NCBI GenBank assembly: GCA_040357565.1
Contig: JBDODJ010000031.1
DNA from: Cercozoa sp. M6MM
Lineage: Eukaryota; Endomyxa: Ascetosporea
Length of the DNA stretch: 64,000 nt
Strand: one strand, 5' to 3'
This document shows positions 27,412 through 38,900 of this stretch, piece after piece. The notes beneath the pieces are model-generated. The model was not told the DNA's origin. It searched no databases and worked only from the letters and a program-made list of their open reading frames with translations. The position numbers and the translations under genes were made by a program. Every line of letters starts with the position of its first letter. The stretch's first letter is position 1.

Positions 27412-29420
27412 ATGGGTTGGTTTAATCGCCGGCGTGAGCCTGCCTCACCTCCGGGGATTGACTACAATCAGTGCCTGGAGCTTTTGGACTGTACAACTCT
27501 GACATTAGTATTGTCTCTTGGTTTGTTTGCGCATCAACAATTCTGCGTGCGTGCACAGTGGCACGAAAGCTCGAACTAATGCGCACAGAGCGGCGCTGGC
27601 GGCGGTGTGTTGGTTACCACATCGACGAGAATGATTACAAGCACAAGCGTACACTTTTACCCTCCCTCCTGGTTCGTCCGTTTCCATTGTATGCAAGACT
27701 TGTCGTAGGCATGAGATACGAGCACTTACTTCGTCTGCGTGTGGGTATTTTACTTGCCATGCTGTCCTACTATCTTTAATACCTTTGCCTCCCTGCCCAC
27801 CTTTGCTGCCTTTGCTGCCTTTGCCCTTTTATTCTATCCTTTATCCCAGAGAGCACGACACGTGCCATGCCGAACGAGACATACTACGATCACCTCCTGT
27901 ACGGCGAGAAGATGGTACGTACAGATCTACACTGAAGTAAAAGTAGGTGTTCCGATATCATACAATGCAGGATGTTGATGTACCCTCGGAAGTTGTTCTA
28001 CGATCGATGAATTTATGGTAGTGAAGTGGTGTGGTCAGCGAATGTAGAGATACTGTACATGAGAGTATGCTTAGCCACTGCGACATTTGTCGTAAGGACA
28101 TGCGGCCCGGTGAAGTGCGCTACCACTCCTTGTGCTCCGACGTACGATCCCACAAGTTGCAGTTTTCAGTCTTGGTGAAGAATAGTCTGTGCTATGTGCA
28201 GAATTTTGACGTTTGTCCGGAGTGTTTCGAAAAGTATGCGTCCACTTTCGAAGACTTCGCTGGTATTTCAATTTCGTGCTATCCATGGCTTCTTACGAGT
28301 GCGCCTCAATAGACGAAGCCGTGGGCGACGCAGGACGAGCGCACATGCGTCGACTTGAAGGCATCAGACACCGTGAGACCGACAAGATCGCTCTGCTACC
28401 GCATACCTTTCGCGGGGAGGTATGCCATTTTCCTTGAACAATTGAGTTTGAAACTAAGTCCGCGCGCTATCAGTACTTTAGCACCTTCGATGCCTGCATG
28501 GCGGTATGTCGCAGCAAATTCGTGCGCGATGCTCTTAAGCGGTACTATCTGTTTGCTGTAAGTATGATTGGGATGAATGAGATTGCTTTGTGTAGTGCCT
28601 TCGTGTTGTACAAAAACCGACCGTTTGTGGGTTGGCCGAGCCCGCCATCTGTGACCACGATTGATACTTCCCGTGACGACCTGCGAGTGTGCACCTGGAT
28701 ATCGTACAGTCAGTGTGCACCGTTGCTGCAGTCGCTGGCGCAGAATCTGCGACAGATTATCGGAATGCCTCGCAAGTCTATGTATAGTTTCTATGTATTT
28801 GCAGATACAGGTCTACCGTAGTACTCCCTTGCGTTTTGCGAAGTTGTGTGATATGCCTGCCCCTGTCGGTGGAAGCAGTGCTGTTCGACATGGCCTGTGC
28901 ATTGTCACGCATCATTTCCACCCAAGGTATTCAAATAAAAATACATTCTTACTGTACATCCTGCCTTTTATTTGCATGTTGTACTTTCAGTGAACGCTGC
29001 TGGCGGCACGGACCTATTCCGTCATGCACTCGCGGCGGCGCACTCGGAGCTGTTCGAGTCGGGTGGTAGATTTACCACCAAGGCAAATGCCGCTGTAGTG
29101 TATACCTAGTGTACTTGTGCTACCTTTTATGTGCAGAGACACAACTCCGACTGGTCGTATGTCTTCGCTCACAGGAAAGCGAAATGCGCAGCGCCATGGA
29201 ACTCGTGGCTTTGTTTTTCTCTGGCTTACATGCTTTTAGCACTCCCTACCCACAGGCTGGTATCAGCGAAGACACGAATGTTACCTTGCTGTGCATCGAC
29301 GATGACGCCATGGCGCACCGATGCGGCAGCGTGCAGCACTACCTCGACTGTGTGCAACAATGTGATGGTATTTGCGTGTGTGTATGTGTGTGTATCTGTG
29401 TGTGTATCTGTGTATCTGTT

Positions 29421-29475
<55 letters not shown>

Positions 29476-32400
29476 GCATGTGTCATTTTCTCCATCTACG
29501 TTGATACAAAGCATTTGTGAGTGTAGAGCATGATTTTCGCTACCTGTTGCGACGACACGGAGACTCTGCGTTCGATTTTGAGAGCGAAGAAGTTGGTATG
29601 AGCGCAGAGGCACTGGCACAAGAAACGGCCTTTGTTGTCTGTGAGTTTTTATTTTCTGTCTCCATTGATGGTATTATGTTTGTTTTTTGTACAGTCACCT
29701 CAGGATCAACTGGCCTGCCCAAAGGTAGAGCAGGCAAACTAATTTAGTCCAACAACATTCATGTACTCACTTGTGCAGGAGCGGTGTACTCGGAAGCAGC
29801 CTTTGCTAATGCGACTCTTAATAGCACTCCGCGAACCTTCTTTGTGTGGCCGTCACTTGGCTCGCTTGCCTTGTCGGTATTGTTGCGACGCATATATAGA
29901 GCACATGCATGTACCTGACTATAGGTCAAGCGGCGCGTCACGTATTATGTCGCACTGATGGGTGGTCGTACCGCTCTCGCCTTGCACGACACTGTTGTGC
30001 CACACGTGCACACACATGCACACGCACCTTATACACATCAATACGCAAACATTTAGTCCATCCAACACACGTGTCGGCATGCACACCCGACGGAACTGAG
30101 CGCTACGCCGCGTTTCTACCAAGTCGTGCGGCAGCAGTGTACCTTGTCTACCCTGAGGAATCTCAGTCTCCCGAGGTGTGACTTTTTGTACAAAGGTCAC
30201 GCACTGCAAGAAGGAGGTCTTAGTCGACTGGATGGTGCGCCACTTCTATTGTTCTTTGTTGTTGCTGCTGCTGCTTTTGTTGTTGTTGTGTTACGTTGCG
30301 CACATCGCGTTCAGCGCTGCGAATGCTACGTCTGCGTTGCGGCACCGAACGTGTCACTTCACTCGGTGTTGGTGGTGCCTATGTCGGACAGCAGCTGCGA
30401 GAGTGTATCACTCACTTGCTTCTGTCCTCGAATGTGTTCCGTCACTTGTCGTTTGTGTATGTGCAGTCATTAAGGAGTGGGCTCAAAATATTCCACCTGT
30501 CACAAATGATGCGCATGGTACTCTTCAACTGACCTGATCCCTCCAAGATTATATACTGCACGCACCCTTCCTGTAGAAGAAGTCGACGCTGAGTTAAACA
30601 TGGCCAGGAGCATCTCGTGGAATGTCATCACAGTGCGCGAGGGCTACGGTATATCGCTGTTGGTACATTTTGTCGTTTTTTTTTTGCAACTTTTTTTGTG
30701 AAGGCATCTCGGAGACGGGACATGTGGCCACTGGTGATGGATACATGCGCGGCTCCTTGCAGGTACGGCGTCTGTACAAGCAGTATACTTCCGCGAGCCT
30801 AAATCTGTATGCAGTATCGTCTGCGTCCTGTACCGTCATTGGGCATCACACAACGGGATGTTGAAGAACAAAACAAAGGAGAGTTGCTTGTCAAAGTTCC
30901 GTTCCAGGTGTCAAATTTCCCTTGAATCGTGCACTGTTGGGCCGTCCCTTACTTTGCAATGCAGGTCAATCGTTACCTTGGAACAGTTGGTGTCGAACAA
31001 ACCAAGGAACGTTTCACTGAGGACGGTTTTTTTTGCACCGGCGATGTCGTAAAAATAGTTGGTTCAAGACAGTTAAGAGTTATCGACCGGGTCAAAGCTA
31101 TTCTTAAAACCGGACATGGTATCTTTACATATGCAGTGTATCACAACATACAATTTACTCTCGTGCTGTGTAGGCGAGTTCCTGTCGGCCAGTTTAGTTG
31201 AGGAAACTGTTCTCCAACACATACCCACGCTTGTGCAGAACTGCTTCGTCACATTGCCTTCCCTGGAGTTGGCCAGTCGCATGGTAAACAGTGTCGCTCT
31301 TGTAGTCGTCTTGAGCGACTCCTTCGTCCAAAAACTTTGTGCCGACCTTGGGTATGCCAGAAATACCAGCCTTACTATCCGTGGTATATTATGCTCCGAG
31401 TATCCTTCTGTAACTTTCCGCAGCGTTGAATACACCAACTGCTACGAGCGTGCTGTTGCGTCGCTGAGCCAGCGGGTTTTGCGTGATGCCGAAACCACTG
31501 TCCGCACGGCTGTATCGGACCTTGTCGCTTTGGGGTACCACTTGTGTCTGTAGAGTTAAGGATGTAGCTATATACATATGGGTAATTGCTCAGTCACTTG
31601 CGACGGTTTGAGGTGCCATTTGGCGTGATTACTTCCACCACCACTTTCACTGTGGCCAATCACCTGCTGACACCGTCTATCAAACCTGCACGCGCCACTC
31701 TCGGTATCGTGTGAAGTGATACATTGTAGCTCACACATGTGTACGTTTAGAGAAACGCTTCCGTGCGGAGGTGGACCGTCGCGCGGTGCGTGCGATTGAG
31801 CAAGAGCAGGTGGGGGCACGGACAGCTTTGAATGGCGCTGGAATGTGGTCGCTCGAGTTCGAACGTCTTGGCGGTGACTCGATGGCAGCAGTAGCTCTCA
31901 GTGCGCAGTTGCAAGCAATCGGCGTTTCTGTACCAAAATTTTTTTGAAATATGTCTGTTATGTTGTGCTGTTAGATGTCGCCAGGTGAAGTGCTGCGCTG
32001 CAGAGGTCGCATCTGCACCGACGAGAACCGCAGCAACAACAGCAGCAGCAACAACAATGACAACAACTCTAGCAGTGTCACGGACATTAACATCGACGAT
32101 CTCGTTCGCGGAGTCAACGAAGGTGTCGCGACCGCTGATCTTTCCGATTGTGACGATGGTCACGTTGTTATCACTGGTTGCACCGGCTTCGTTGGTCGCA
32201 ATGTCCTGCGTCACTTCCTGCTGAGTACTCTTCCACATTCGTGTCATACACCTACTCGTTCACACATACCATTACAGCGGAGCGACCTGTGGTGTGTCTG
32301 GTACGCGGTGATATCCAAGCGTCGCAGCAGCGCGTGCAGCAACGTCTGCCCGACGTCGGTATATCAATCTACCAGCTTTTCTCTCCCTCTCCTACTTTTA

Positions 32401-33658
32401 CCCCTGACCCCTTCCCGCAGAAGTCGGAAAGGCAGTATGGCTGCAAGTGCCGTCACTGAGTGCGCGCACATCGCGCGACGTCGTTGACACTGCCAAGACG
32501 ATTGTCGATGTCATTGGCAACAGTACTGTGCAGCGAGTTGTCGCCGTTGTGCACTCTGCCGTACATTTTGCCTGCAACTTGTTCAGCTGACAGAGAGTGT
32601 ATCTGTGCTGTCTGCAGTGCGAAGTGAATCATGTCAAGCAACTGCGCGAGATCTGGCCAGTGAATGTGGGTGGAACCGCCGTCGCTGCGCGTTTCGCCCG
32701 TCTACTCGGCTGTCGCCGTTTCGTGCATGTGTCCTCGCAGTCTGCTTCACGTCCTTGTACCTTTCGCTCTGAATGATGAGCTGACTGTTTGCGCGTCCCA
32801 TGATGTACTGCCCACAGCGAATCAAGTGGGCTACGGCGCATCAAAACTGCTGTCAGAGCAAGTGCTCTTGCAATGCAGTCTCGACATGCAGTTGCACATT
32901 GTGCGACTTGGCATGGTCGGCTGGAATTCGGGTACCTATCGACACGTTTAATTCTGTCCCCTTCTAATCCGTTTGCTTCCTGTAGAGACTGGCGATGTCA
33001 ACGAGCGCGACTGGTTTAATCGAGCTTTGCTCGCTTGTGTGCGACTACGAACGCTGCCGCCCTACGCGGCCAATGGTAGCACTGACGGTGATTTTTACAT
33101 GTCGCTTGTGCCAGTTGACACGGTTGCTCGTCATTTCGGTGCCATGTGTGAGTACACTACTGACACCAACACTAGCGGTATTTGCTCTCTGTATCGGGTG
33201 CTGTTTTTTCATGTACTGTGTTTTTGTAGTGTTTCGTTGGGCTCCCGGGTACACGCATGTGCCTCTGCCGCGCTTGTGCCTCGCGCTTCGACAGGCAGCG
33301 AGTGAGGAAACGCTCGAGATTGCCGAGTCTCCTGCTGCATTCCGTCGCATCTGCAGAGCCAGTACCTTTGCTTTAAGCATGTGGGCATTAACGTTATTGA
33401 CCGTGTCTATGTATCTATCATGTGCAGACAGAGGAGCAGATGGTGTCTTTGCCCAGCGTTTGTTGCAGCGCGATCTCATCACCTCTTTCATCCCGTAAGG
33501 ATAAATTTACCACTGCGCATTCCTCAATAACCTATTGTATATGCCTATGCATACGCAGCAACAACGTTGTGGAGGAAGATGACGCACTTCCCGCGTCGTC
33601 GTTTACCTCGACGACCTCAATGCAACGTGCGCTTCTGTCGTTGCTGGCTTTTGCTTAG
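27412..33658 (+). CDS. ZZ zinc finger fused to carboxylic-acid-reductase-like A-T-R enzyme
   Basis: From ATG 27412 exons join in phase. A basic N-terminus (MGWFNRRREPASPPG) is followed by a ZZ-type finger (HCDICRKDMRPGEVRYHSLC, then SDNFDVCPECFEK). Then an adenylation domain: NRPFVGWPSPP, A3 VTSGSTGLPKG, A5 EGYGISETGH, A7 GFFCTGDVV, A8 RVIDRVKAILKTGHGEF, A10 LLTPSIKPAR with the catalytic Lys. A carrier domain has FERLGGDSMAAVALS (Ser for phosphopantetheine, near 31879). A reductase domain has VVITGCTGFVGRNVL (NADPH loop) and GYGASKLLSEQVLL (YxxxK). The tail stops at 33658. Family enzymes activate a carboxylate with ATP, tether it as thioester and release it reductively as aldehyde. A (GT)n intron sits in the A domain. 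Confidence 0.75.
29369..29471 (+). repeat. (GT)n tract in intron of the A-T-R gene
   Basis: The donor GTATTTGC is followed at once by GT-rich sequence with TATC interruptions, then about 25 perfect GT units. Sense-strand GT. Confidence 0.92.
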
Positions 33659-34003
33659 TCGAGTACAGAGGAAAGCCGGGCCCGCGACACGACAGGTGTT
33701 GAGTTTGCGTTTACATACCAGCGTATGGCAGTTCGGTTATTGTTTTCATCACCTCCCGTACCCACCCGATGCTACCGAACCACGGCAAACAGGTCGCACC
33801 TTGGGATGGATCATTTAGTTGCAATTTAGTTACGTTAGTTGATTTAACCGCCGACTGAACGGAAAATGCGATCATTGAGTCGAGTTTTGTGTTTGCATTT
33901 TCCTGGGATACGCGCGTAAGTAACGAGATACAGGTCAAAGAAAACTGAAATGCTCTAAAAGCTCGAAGGTGTGCACAAGTAAGTAACCAAGAATCTGGAA
34001 ACA
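33659..34003. other. Intergenic region
   Basis: Between the A-T-R enzyme and RSPH9, tandem genes on the plus strand. No further coding or RNA feature seen; presumably the 3' UTR of one and the promoter of the other. Confidence 0.5.
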
Positions 34004-35007
34004 ATGACTCTGAATGAGTCGGAGCAATGGGCGGTTGAGCTGTCGCTGAAGCAACTCTCACTCGAGGAACATTTGGCCAACGTACGCTTTTGGGGGAAGA
34101 TCTTCGGTGAACGCGTCGATTATCTTATCGCCGTGGCTGAGCGACCGGAGAAACTGGTTATGAACACCGAATCACGAGCGGGCGAGTGCTTTCCGTCGCA
34201 ATTCTGGTTCAGCACGGACGGGGGTGCCAACTTCTCCAGAGTCCCTGATGTTGACCGTCGCGAGCAAGTTATTGATGCGCTCAACGCAAGAAGTCAGCGA
34301 CTGGCTCGTTTCACCGGCGATCCGATAAAACTACTTGCAGAAGTGACGATCCCTCTTCCTGAGCGCAAAGCCTCCGCCCATGGCGCCTCCGAACAGTCCG
34401 AAAAAGACGATGACGACGTACAAAAAGGGGGCGAATCTTCAGATGAAGTCGAAAACGAAAAGTTTGAGACAATGCGAGTGACTGAATTGCACCGTTTGGC
34501 GCATGTTGTTGCTCAAATCACGAGCGAGTGTCTCACCGTGCACCGCGGCGCTCATGTTCTTAGCGCGGACGGCCTCGTCAAATCGGCCAAGGACTTCCAC
34601 ATCTCCTCTTTCTACCGACTTCAGGAACTTACCACATACCAGCACATGAGAGTGCCTCACGCTCCGAAACTTCACAGAGTGTGTAATTCCACCGCCAACA
34701 ACAGCGACGACTTCTTTGAAGATCTGAGTGACGACTTTCCTCCAGGTATAATAGTCCAAGTGAACGATGGTCGGCTTTTTTGTTTTAAACAGTCCAAGGG
34801 AACAAATTCGTAGACCTGGCTTGGAGCTTACGCAGCGATGCCTACAAAAAGGTGGTGGCCTTAAGAAGCAACGTATGGCCCGGCTATGAAGTTCGATTCG
34901 ACCAAACAACAACCAGCCCGTTTGGCAGCCAAACCTACTTTGGCATCGGCGCGCCCGACACGAGCTTATGGACGGATTGCTCCACCAAACACCTAAACCG
35001 CCTTTGA
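34004..35007 (+). CDS. RSPH9: Radial spoke head protein 9 (RSPH9)
   Basis: The start MTLNESEQWAVELSLKQLSL (ATG 34004) leads into VRFWGKIFGERVDYLIAVAE, the family's most conserved strand set. Then come FWFSTDGGANFSRVPD, ARSQRLARFTGDP, an acidic insert (EQSEKDDDDVQKGGESSDEV) and RLAHVVAQITSECLTVHRGA. After DFPPG a 48-nt intron is removed (34746-34793), giving QGNKFVDLAWSLRSDAYKKV, LRSNVWPGYEVRF and TYFGIGAPDTSLW, with the stop at 35007. RSPH9 is part of the radial spoke head of motile 9+2 axonemes, so its presence implies a motile flagellum. At about 320 residues it is somewhat longer than the animal protein (276) because of the acidic insert. Confidence 0.93.
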
Positions 35008-35214
35008 CAGCTGCCAGTAAGTTACTGTACGTTTTTTTCACTCGTTTGCTGCACCAGATGGGAGTAGACGTCCACACTGCTCGGCACAGTCGTTCCAAAT
35101 TCAGTTCGTTGCCAGTGCCGTAGAGCTCAATAAACTGTGAAATCCATCATGGAACTGAATTCTGCCGTCTATCAGTACTAGTATTCGTCGTAGCCAGGAT
35201 GCCGGATGAGTCAC

Positions 35215-35360
35215 AAGCGCCGGCATATGGCCGTAGTCCACCGCCCGCTTAGGGCCATTATCATCTTTCTCGATACATCAACTATGTAGTTCCCCTGTAC
35301 CGGTCCTGGGGTGGGACACAAGCGTAGCTAGTCCACTGGCCGCTTAGGACGGCCATCTAA
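35215..35360. repeat. Dispersed repeat, copies B1 and B2
   Basis: GGTCCTGGGGTGGG, ACACAAGCGTAG and GGCCGCTTAGGAC at 35297-35345 match the 6826-6900 repeat. A related partial unit (CATATGGCCGTAGTCCACCG, then CCCGCTTAGGGCC) lies just upstream at 35222-35260. They look like two tandem, diverged units. Confidence 0.55.
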
Positions 35361-35389
35361 CTCACCTTTTAAAATTCCTCAAGGCAGTT

Positions 35390-35770
35390 ACCCCTTTACC
35401 CCCCGTTACCCCTTTACCCCCCGTTACCCCTTTACCCCCCGTTACCCCTTTACCCCCCGTTACCCCTTTACCCCCCGTTACCCCTTTACCCCCCCGTTAC
35501 CCCTTTACCCCCCCGTTACCCCTTTACCCCCCGTTACCCCTTTACCCCCCGTTACCCCTTTACCCCCCGTTACCCCTTTACCCCCCGTTACCCCTTTACC
35601 CCCCGTTACCCCTTTACCCCCCNNNNNNNNNNNNNNNNNNNNNNNNNNNNNNNNNNNNNNNNNNNNNNNNNNNNNNNNNNNNNNNNNNNNNNNNNNNNNN
35701 NNNNNNNNNNNNNNNNNNNNNNCCCCCCCCGTTACCCCTTTACCCCCCCGTTACCTCTTTACCCCCGTAC
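35390..35770. repeat. Minisatellite, 17-18 bp unit, with assembly gap
   Basis: About 13 visible copies of GTTACCCCTTTACCCCCC on the left, a run of 100 N (35623-35722), then three more copies. Unit length varies only by one C. The minus strand reads (GGGGGGTAAAGGGGTAAC)n, a strong G-quadruplex candidate. The true array length is unknown because of the gap. Confidence 0.95.
35623..35722. other. Assembly gap (100 N)
   Basis: The run of exactly 100 N inside the minisatellite is a placeholder; the missing length is unknown. Confidence 0.99.
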
Positions 35771-35940
35771 ATCTAATAAAGCAGTTTGTGCGGTATTTTG
35801 GGGGTTCTGATTTTGCCTCGAAAAACCCCGCCCGGCCATACCCTTACCGTACGAAACAACCAAATGACTCCGAAACTTTTCGTTTTGCCGTTGCCCGGCG
35901 CGGTGCGGTAGAAGCGTGCCGCGCAGTTTAGTACGCAAAT

Positions 35941-38900
35941 TTAGCGACGACCCTTCTTCCGAGAAATGCGTTCTTGCTTTGCACGCTGTTGCAGTTGAAC
36001 CTTGCGCTGCACGCGCTTCTGCAAGAATTCGGCACGTGGCAACTCCTTGCCCTTCTTTCTCTGCACAAACAAACACAATTTGGGTTGTTTAAGCGAACAG
36101 TAGGGCGCAAAACCTATAGAATTGCCGTACCTGCACCTTGCGTCGCTGGTCTTTGTCCATGTTGCGGAGCTGGCGACGCTCCTTTCTCTCACGCATCTAC
36201 CAAATGTATGCACTGCACACAGCTACGGGGCAAAGGTAAAACAGGTACCTGCTTAATGGCAGAGGCATCACGCAATTCGCGTGAACCCTCAGCACGACGT
36301 TTCTGCTGCTTCTGCTCTGTGCTACCAGCAGTGTGCCACACCCGTTTGGAGTGATCTATCACAACCAGGGAGAAACAGAGTTGACGTAAATGCAAGACAA
36401 AGAGCGCAGACAAACGAGCGTCAACCCACCCATGTGCTTGAAGTCGCTGTCACTGACAACATCGGTCAGCGAGCGAGCAGTGCGCTGCTTCCAGCGACGG
36501 AAAGCGGTCTGTGCGGCACCACCGCTCTTGCTACGAAACATCAAAGGTCAGTAATATCTCGATACCCACCCATGAGGTCAACTTTACATGGCAGTAGCGT
36601 CCTTCGAAAGAGAGGCAGTGGCAACGTCACCGCCATCAGTCGGAAGTGCCATCACGAACTGCTTGACGTAGCGACGCTTGCGCGTGTCCCACTTTTGAAC
36701 CATTCTAGGCACATAAACTCGTGTGTAGATAGACGCGAAGCAACGCAAAACATAGCAGCGCACGCACCTCTTCTGACCGAGTGCCTGGGCCTCCTTGCCG
36801 CGCAGATCCACGTCAAGCAATGCCACGTTGCTCATGTTCTCCTCGTCCTGCCCGGAGTGGTGTCAGAGTGCATACGTACATTCAACAAACAAGAGGTACC
36901 ACGGCATTGCCATTGACGCGCATGTGCCGCTCTGCCAACTCCTCGCTCTGAACCATCAGCGCATACAGAACCAAGAAAGAAACATACAAATCGCAGCGAG
37001 CGGTACCGTGGGCGCAGCAGCGTGCGAAACAAAAAAGCGCGAATCGCGAAAGTCGTCAGTGCGCTTCTTACGCTTCTTGAGAGTCGGCTCGTCATCCTCG
37101 ACCTGCTGCTGCTCCGGCTCTTGTTGTTTTTTCTGTTGTTTTTGGTGTTGCTGCTGCTGCTGCTGCTGCTCACGTTGACGCTTCTTACGGCGCTTCTTGT
37201 TGCTAAGACGACGAGGCTTCTTGAGCTGCTCCTCCTCCTGTAAAGCATGCGCTTTGTGGGGTCGAAGGTATAACAGCGGCATGCAGTATGTACCTCAGCA
37301 TCGTGCACGCGAGCATTATCATTTCTCACAACCTCGTCGGCTTGGGCAAGGTGAGCAACACTAGTGAGCGAGCCAGCATCATCACTGCCTCCTTGCAGAG
37401 CCAGAATCGCGTCGCGCTTCTTCAACTCTAGCTTCATGGCGTCGCTTGCCATCTACCGCAAACACAGTCAAGACAATACATGTGCACACCTAAGCATCCT
37501 GTACCTTGGCCGAAGCCTGACGCGAGTTCTGACTGGTCTTGCCTTGCCTGACAAGTCGCATGACTGTGCAAAGACCAACAGGGTCGCAAACGAAAAACAT
37601 AAGAGTACGCGATGGCCTTGCGCTGCAGAAAATCGAACACGTTGCCCTTGTTGGGACGGTACCTACAACACAGAGGTAATACGGATGGCACTGTTGGGCA
37701 GTGATACCGCTCCAGCATGGTGGCAGCGTCGAGTTGTTCCTCCGCCTCCTGGCCTGAGACGAAAAGTGTAAAAGAAGAGCTCCAATATCCGAATACAAGT
37801 GAGAAGGTACTCAGAAGATGTGCAAAGATCGGATGCGCTTTGATGCCGTCATACAACTGGTCCTCATCTAAACGCATACTTACAACGCACGTCAAGAAAC
37901 AAAACACAGAAACACAGCGGTACCATCGACAGGCTTCTCACGCATATGACCACGCCCGTCTGTGCACACACGTACACTCCCAGAAAGAGGCGAAGAAACG
38001 GCATTGAACACACCATTGTCGAGGAGCAACTTGGCGCTGCTGACCCCGCGTTTCGTTGCCTGCGGACGCGACTTTTGGTACTTCTCGTGCGCTGCATCGC
38101 ATAAAGGAGTCCACAATCCTATGTACAGAGGTGTGTACCCTTGACGCTAGCCTCGGACATGGCGCGAACCTCCTCGTTGCGTTTTTCCACACGCCGGAGC
38201 CACTCGCAGGCATCACGCAGCGGTCCCGCCGGTACCGTGCCCAGGACAAAGTACTTGGCATACTTCTCATCGTCAGTCTGCGCATGCACACATGTAACCG
38301 CCCAGACTTCTCACTCACCCCACACAGAAAAACACGCACCATGTGGGCAGCGGCCGCAGGAAGACGAGTCAGAATCGGTCGTTGCAAGAAACGGATCAAG
38401 TCGCAATAGTACGGTAGCTAGGGACATGTCACAAGAGCAAGTCCAGAGACACGCAAGGCATAAGACACAGACACGAGGCGACAGGAGACTACCTCTTCTG
38501 GTGTCACAAGCGTGAGCACACGACCCTTGCGACCGGCACGTGCCACACGGCCTGCAGAAAAAACATGAACAACGTCGCTTTGCAACTTTTCCTGCAGCAA
38601 GCGTACCGGCGCGATGCACAAACGTTTTGGGAGCAGCACACAGGTCAACATTGATGACGTTGTCCAGTAGCGGCAAGTCGAGGCCACGAGCCGCCACATC
38701 CGTCACCACCTACCCTCACATGCACAACAATCAAAGTGCAACGTCTGTCAAAGCATACTGCAGTGACAGTGGATGTGTTTGTGTGTGCTAAACCATGCAC
38801 TGACGACGACGCGAACGGAAGAGTGCGAGTGCACGTCGACGCGCAGCTTGATCCATCTGACCGTAAGCCACGACCCTGCACAAAAAGTATCCACTACAGG

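Larger units (their letters stand above)
35008..35940. other. Repeat-rich region without genes
   Basis: After RSPH9 comes about 190 bp of unique sequence, then dispersed repeat copy B (35215-35360) and a minisatellite with a gap (35395-35765). About 170 bp more precede the 3' end of DDX54. No coding frame is convincing. Confidence 0.6.

Noticed and set aside
32030-32070. polyN/Q (AACAACAGCAGC) stretch as evidence of pathogenic-type expansion
   Set aside because: Short Asn/Ser-rich linker between carrier and reductase domains; ordinary for interdomain linkers.
35623-35722. N runs as biological boundaries
   Set aside because: Fixed lengths of 100 or 10 N are assembly placeholders in or next to repeats.
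37022-37243. Leu-rich plus-strand ORF like a membrane helix bundle
   Set aside because: Antisense of the polyQ/Lys-rich DDX54 exon; CTG repeats read as Leu.
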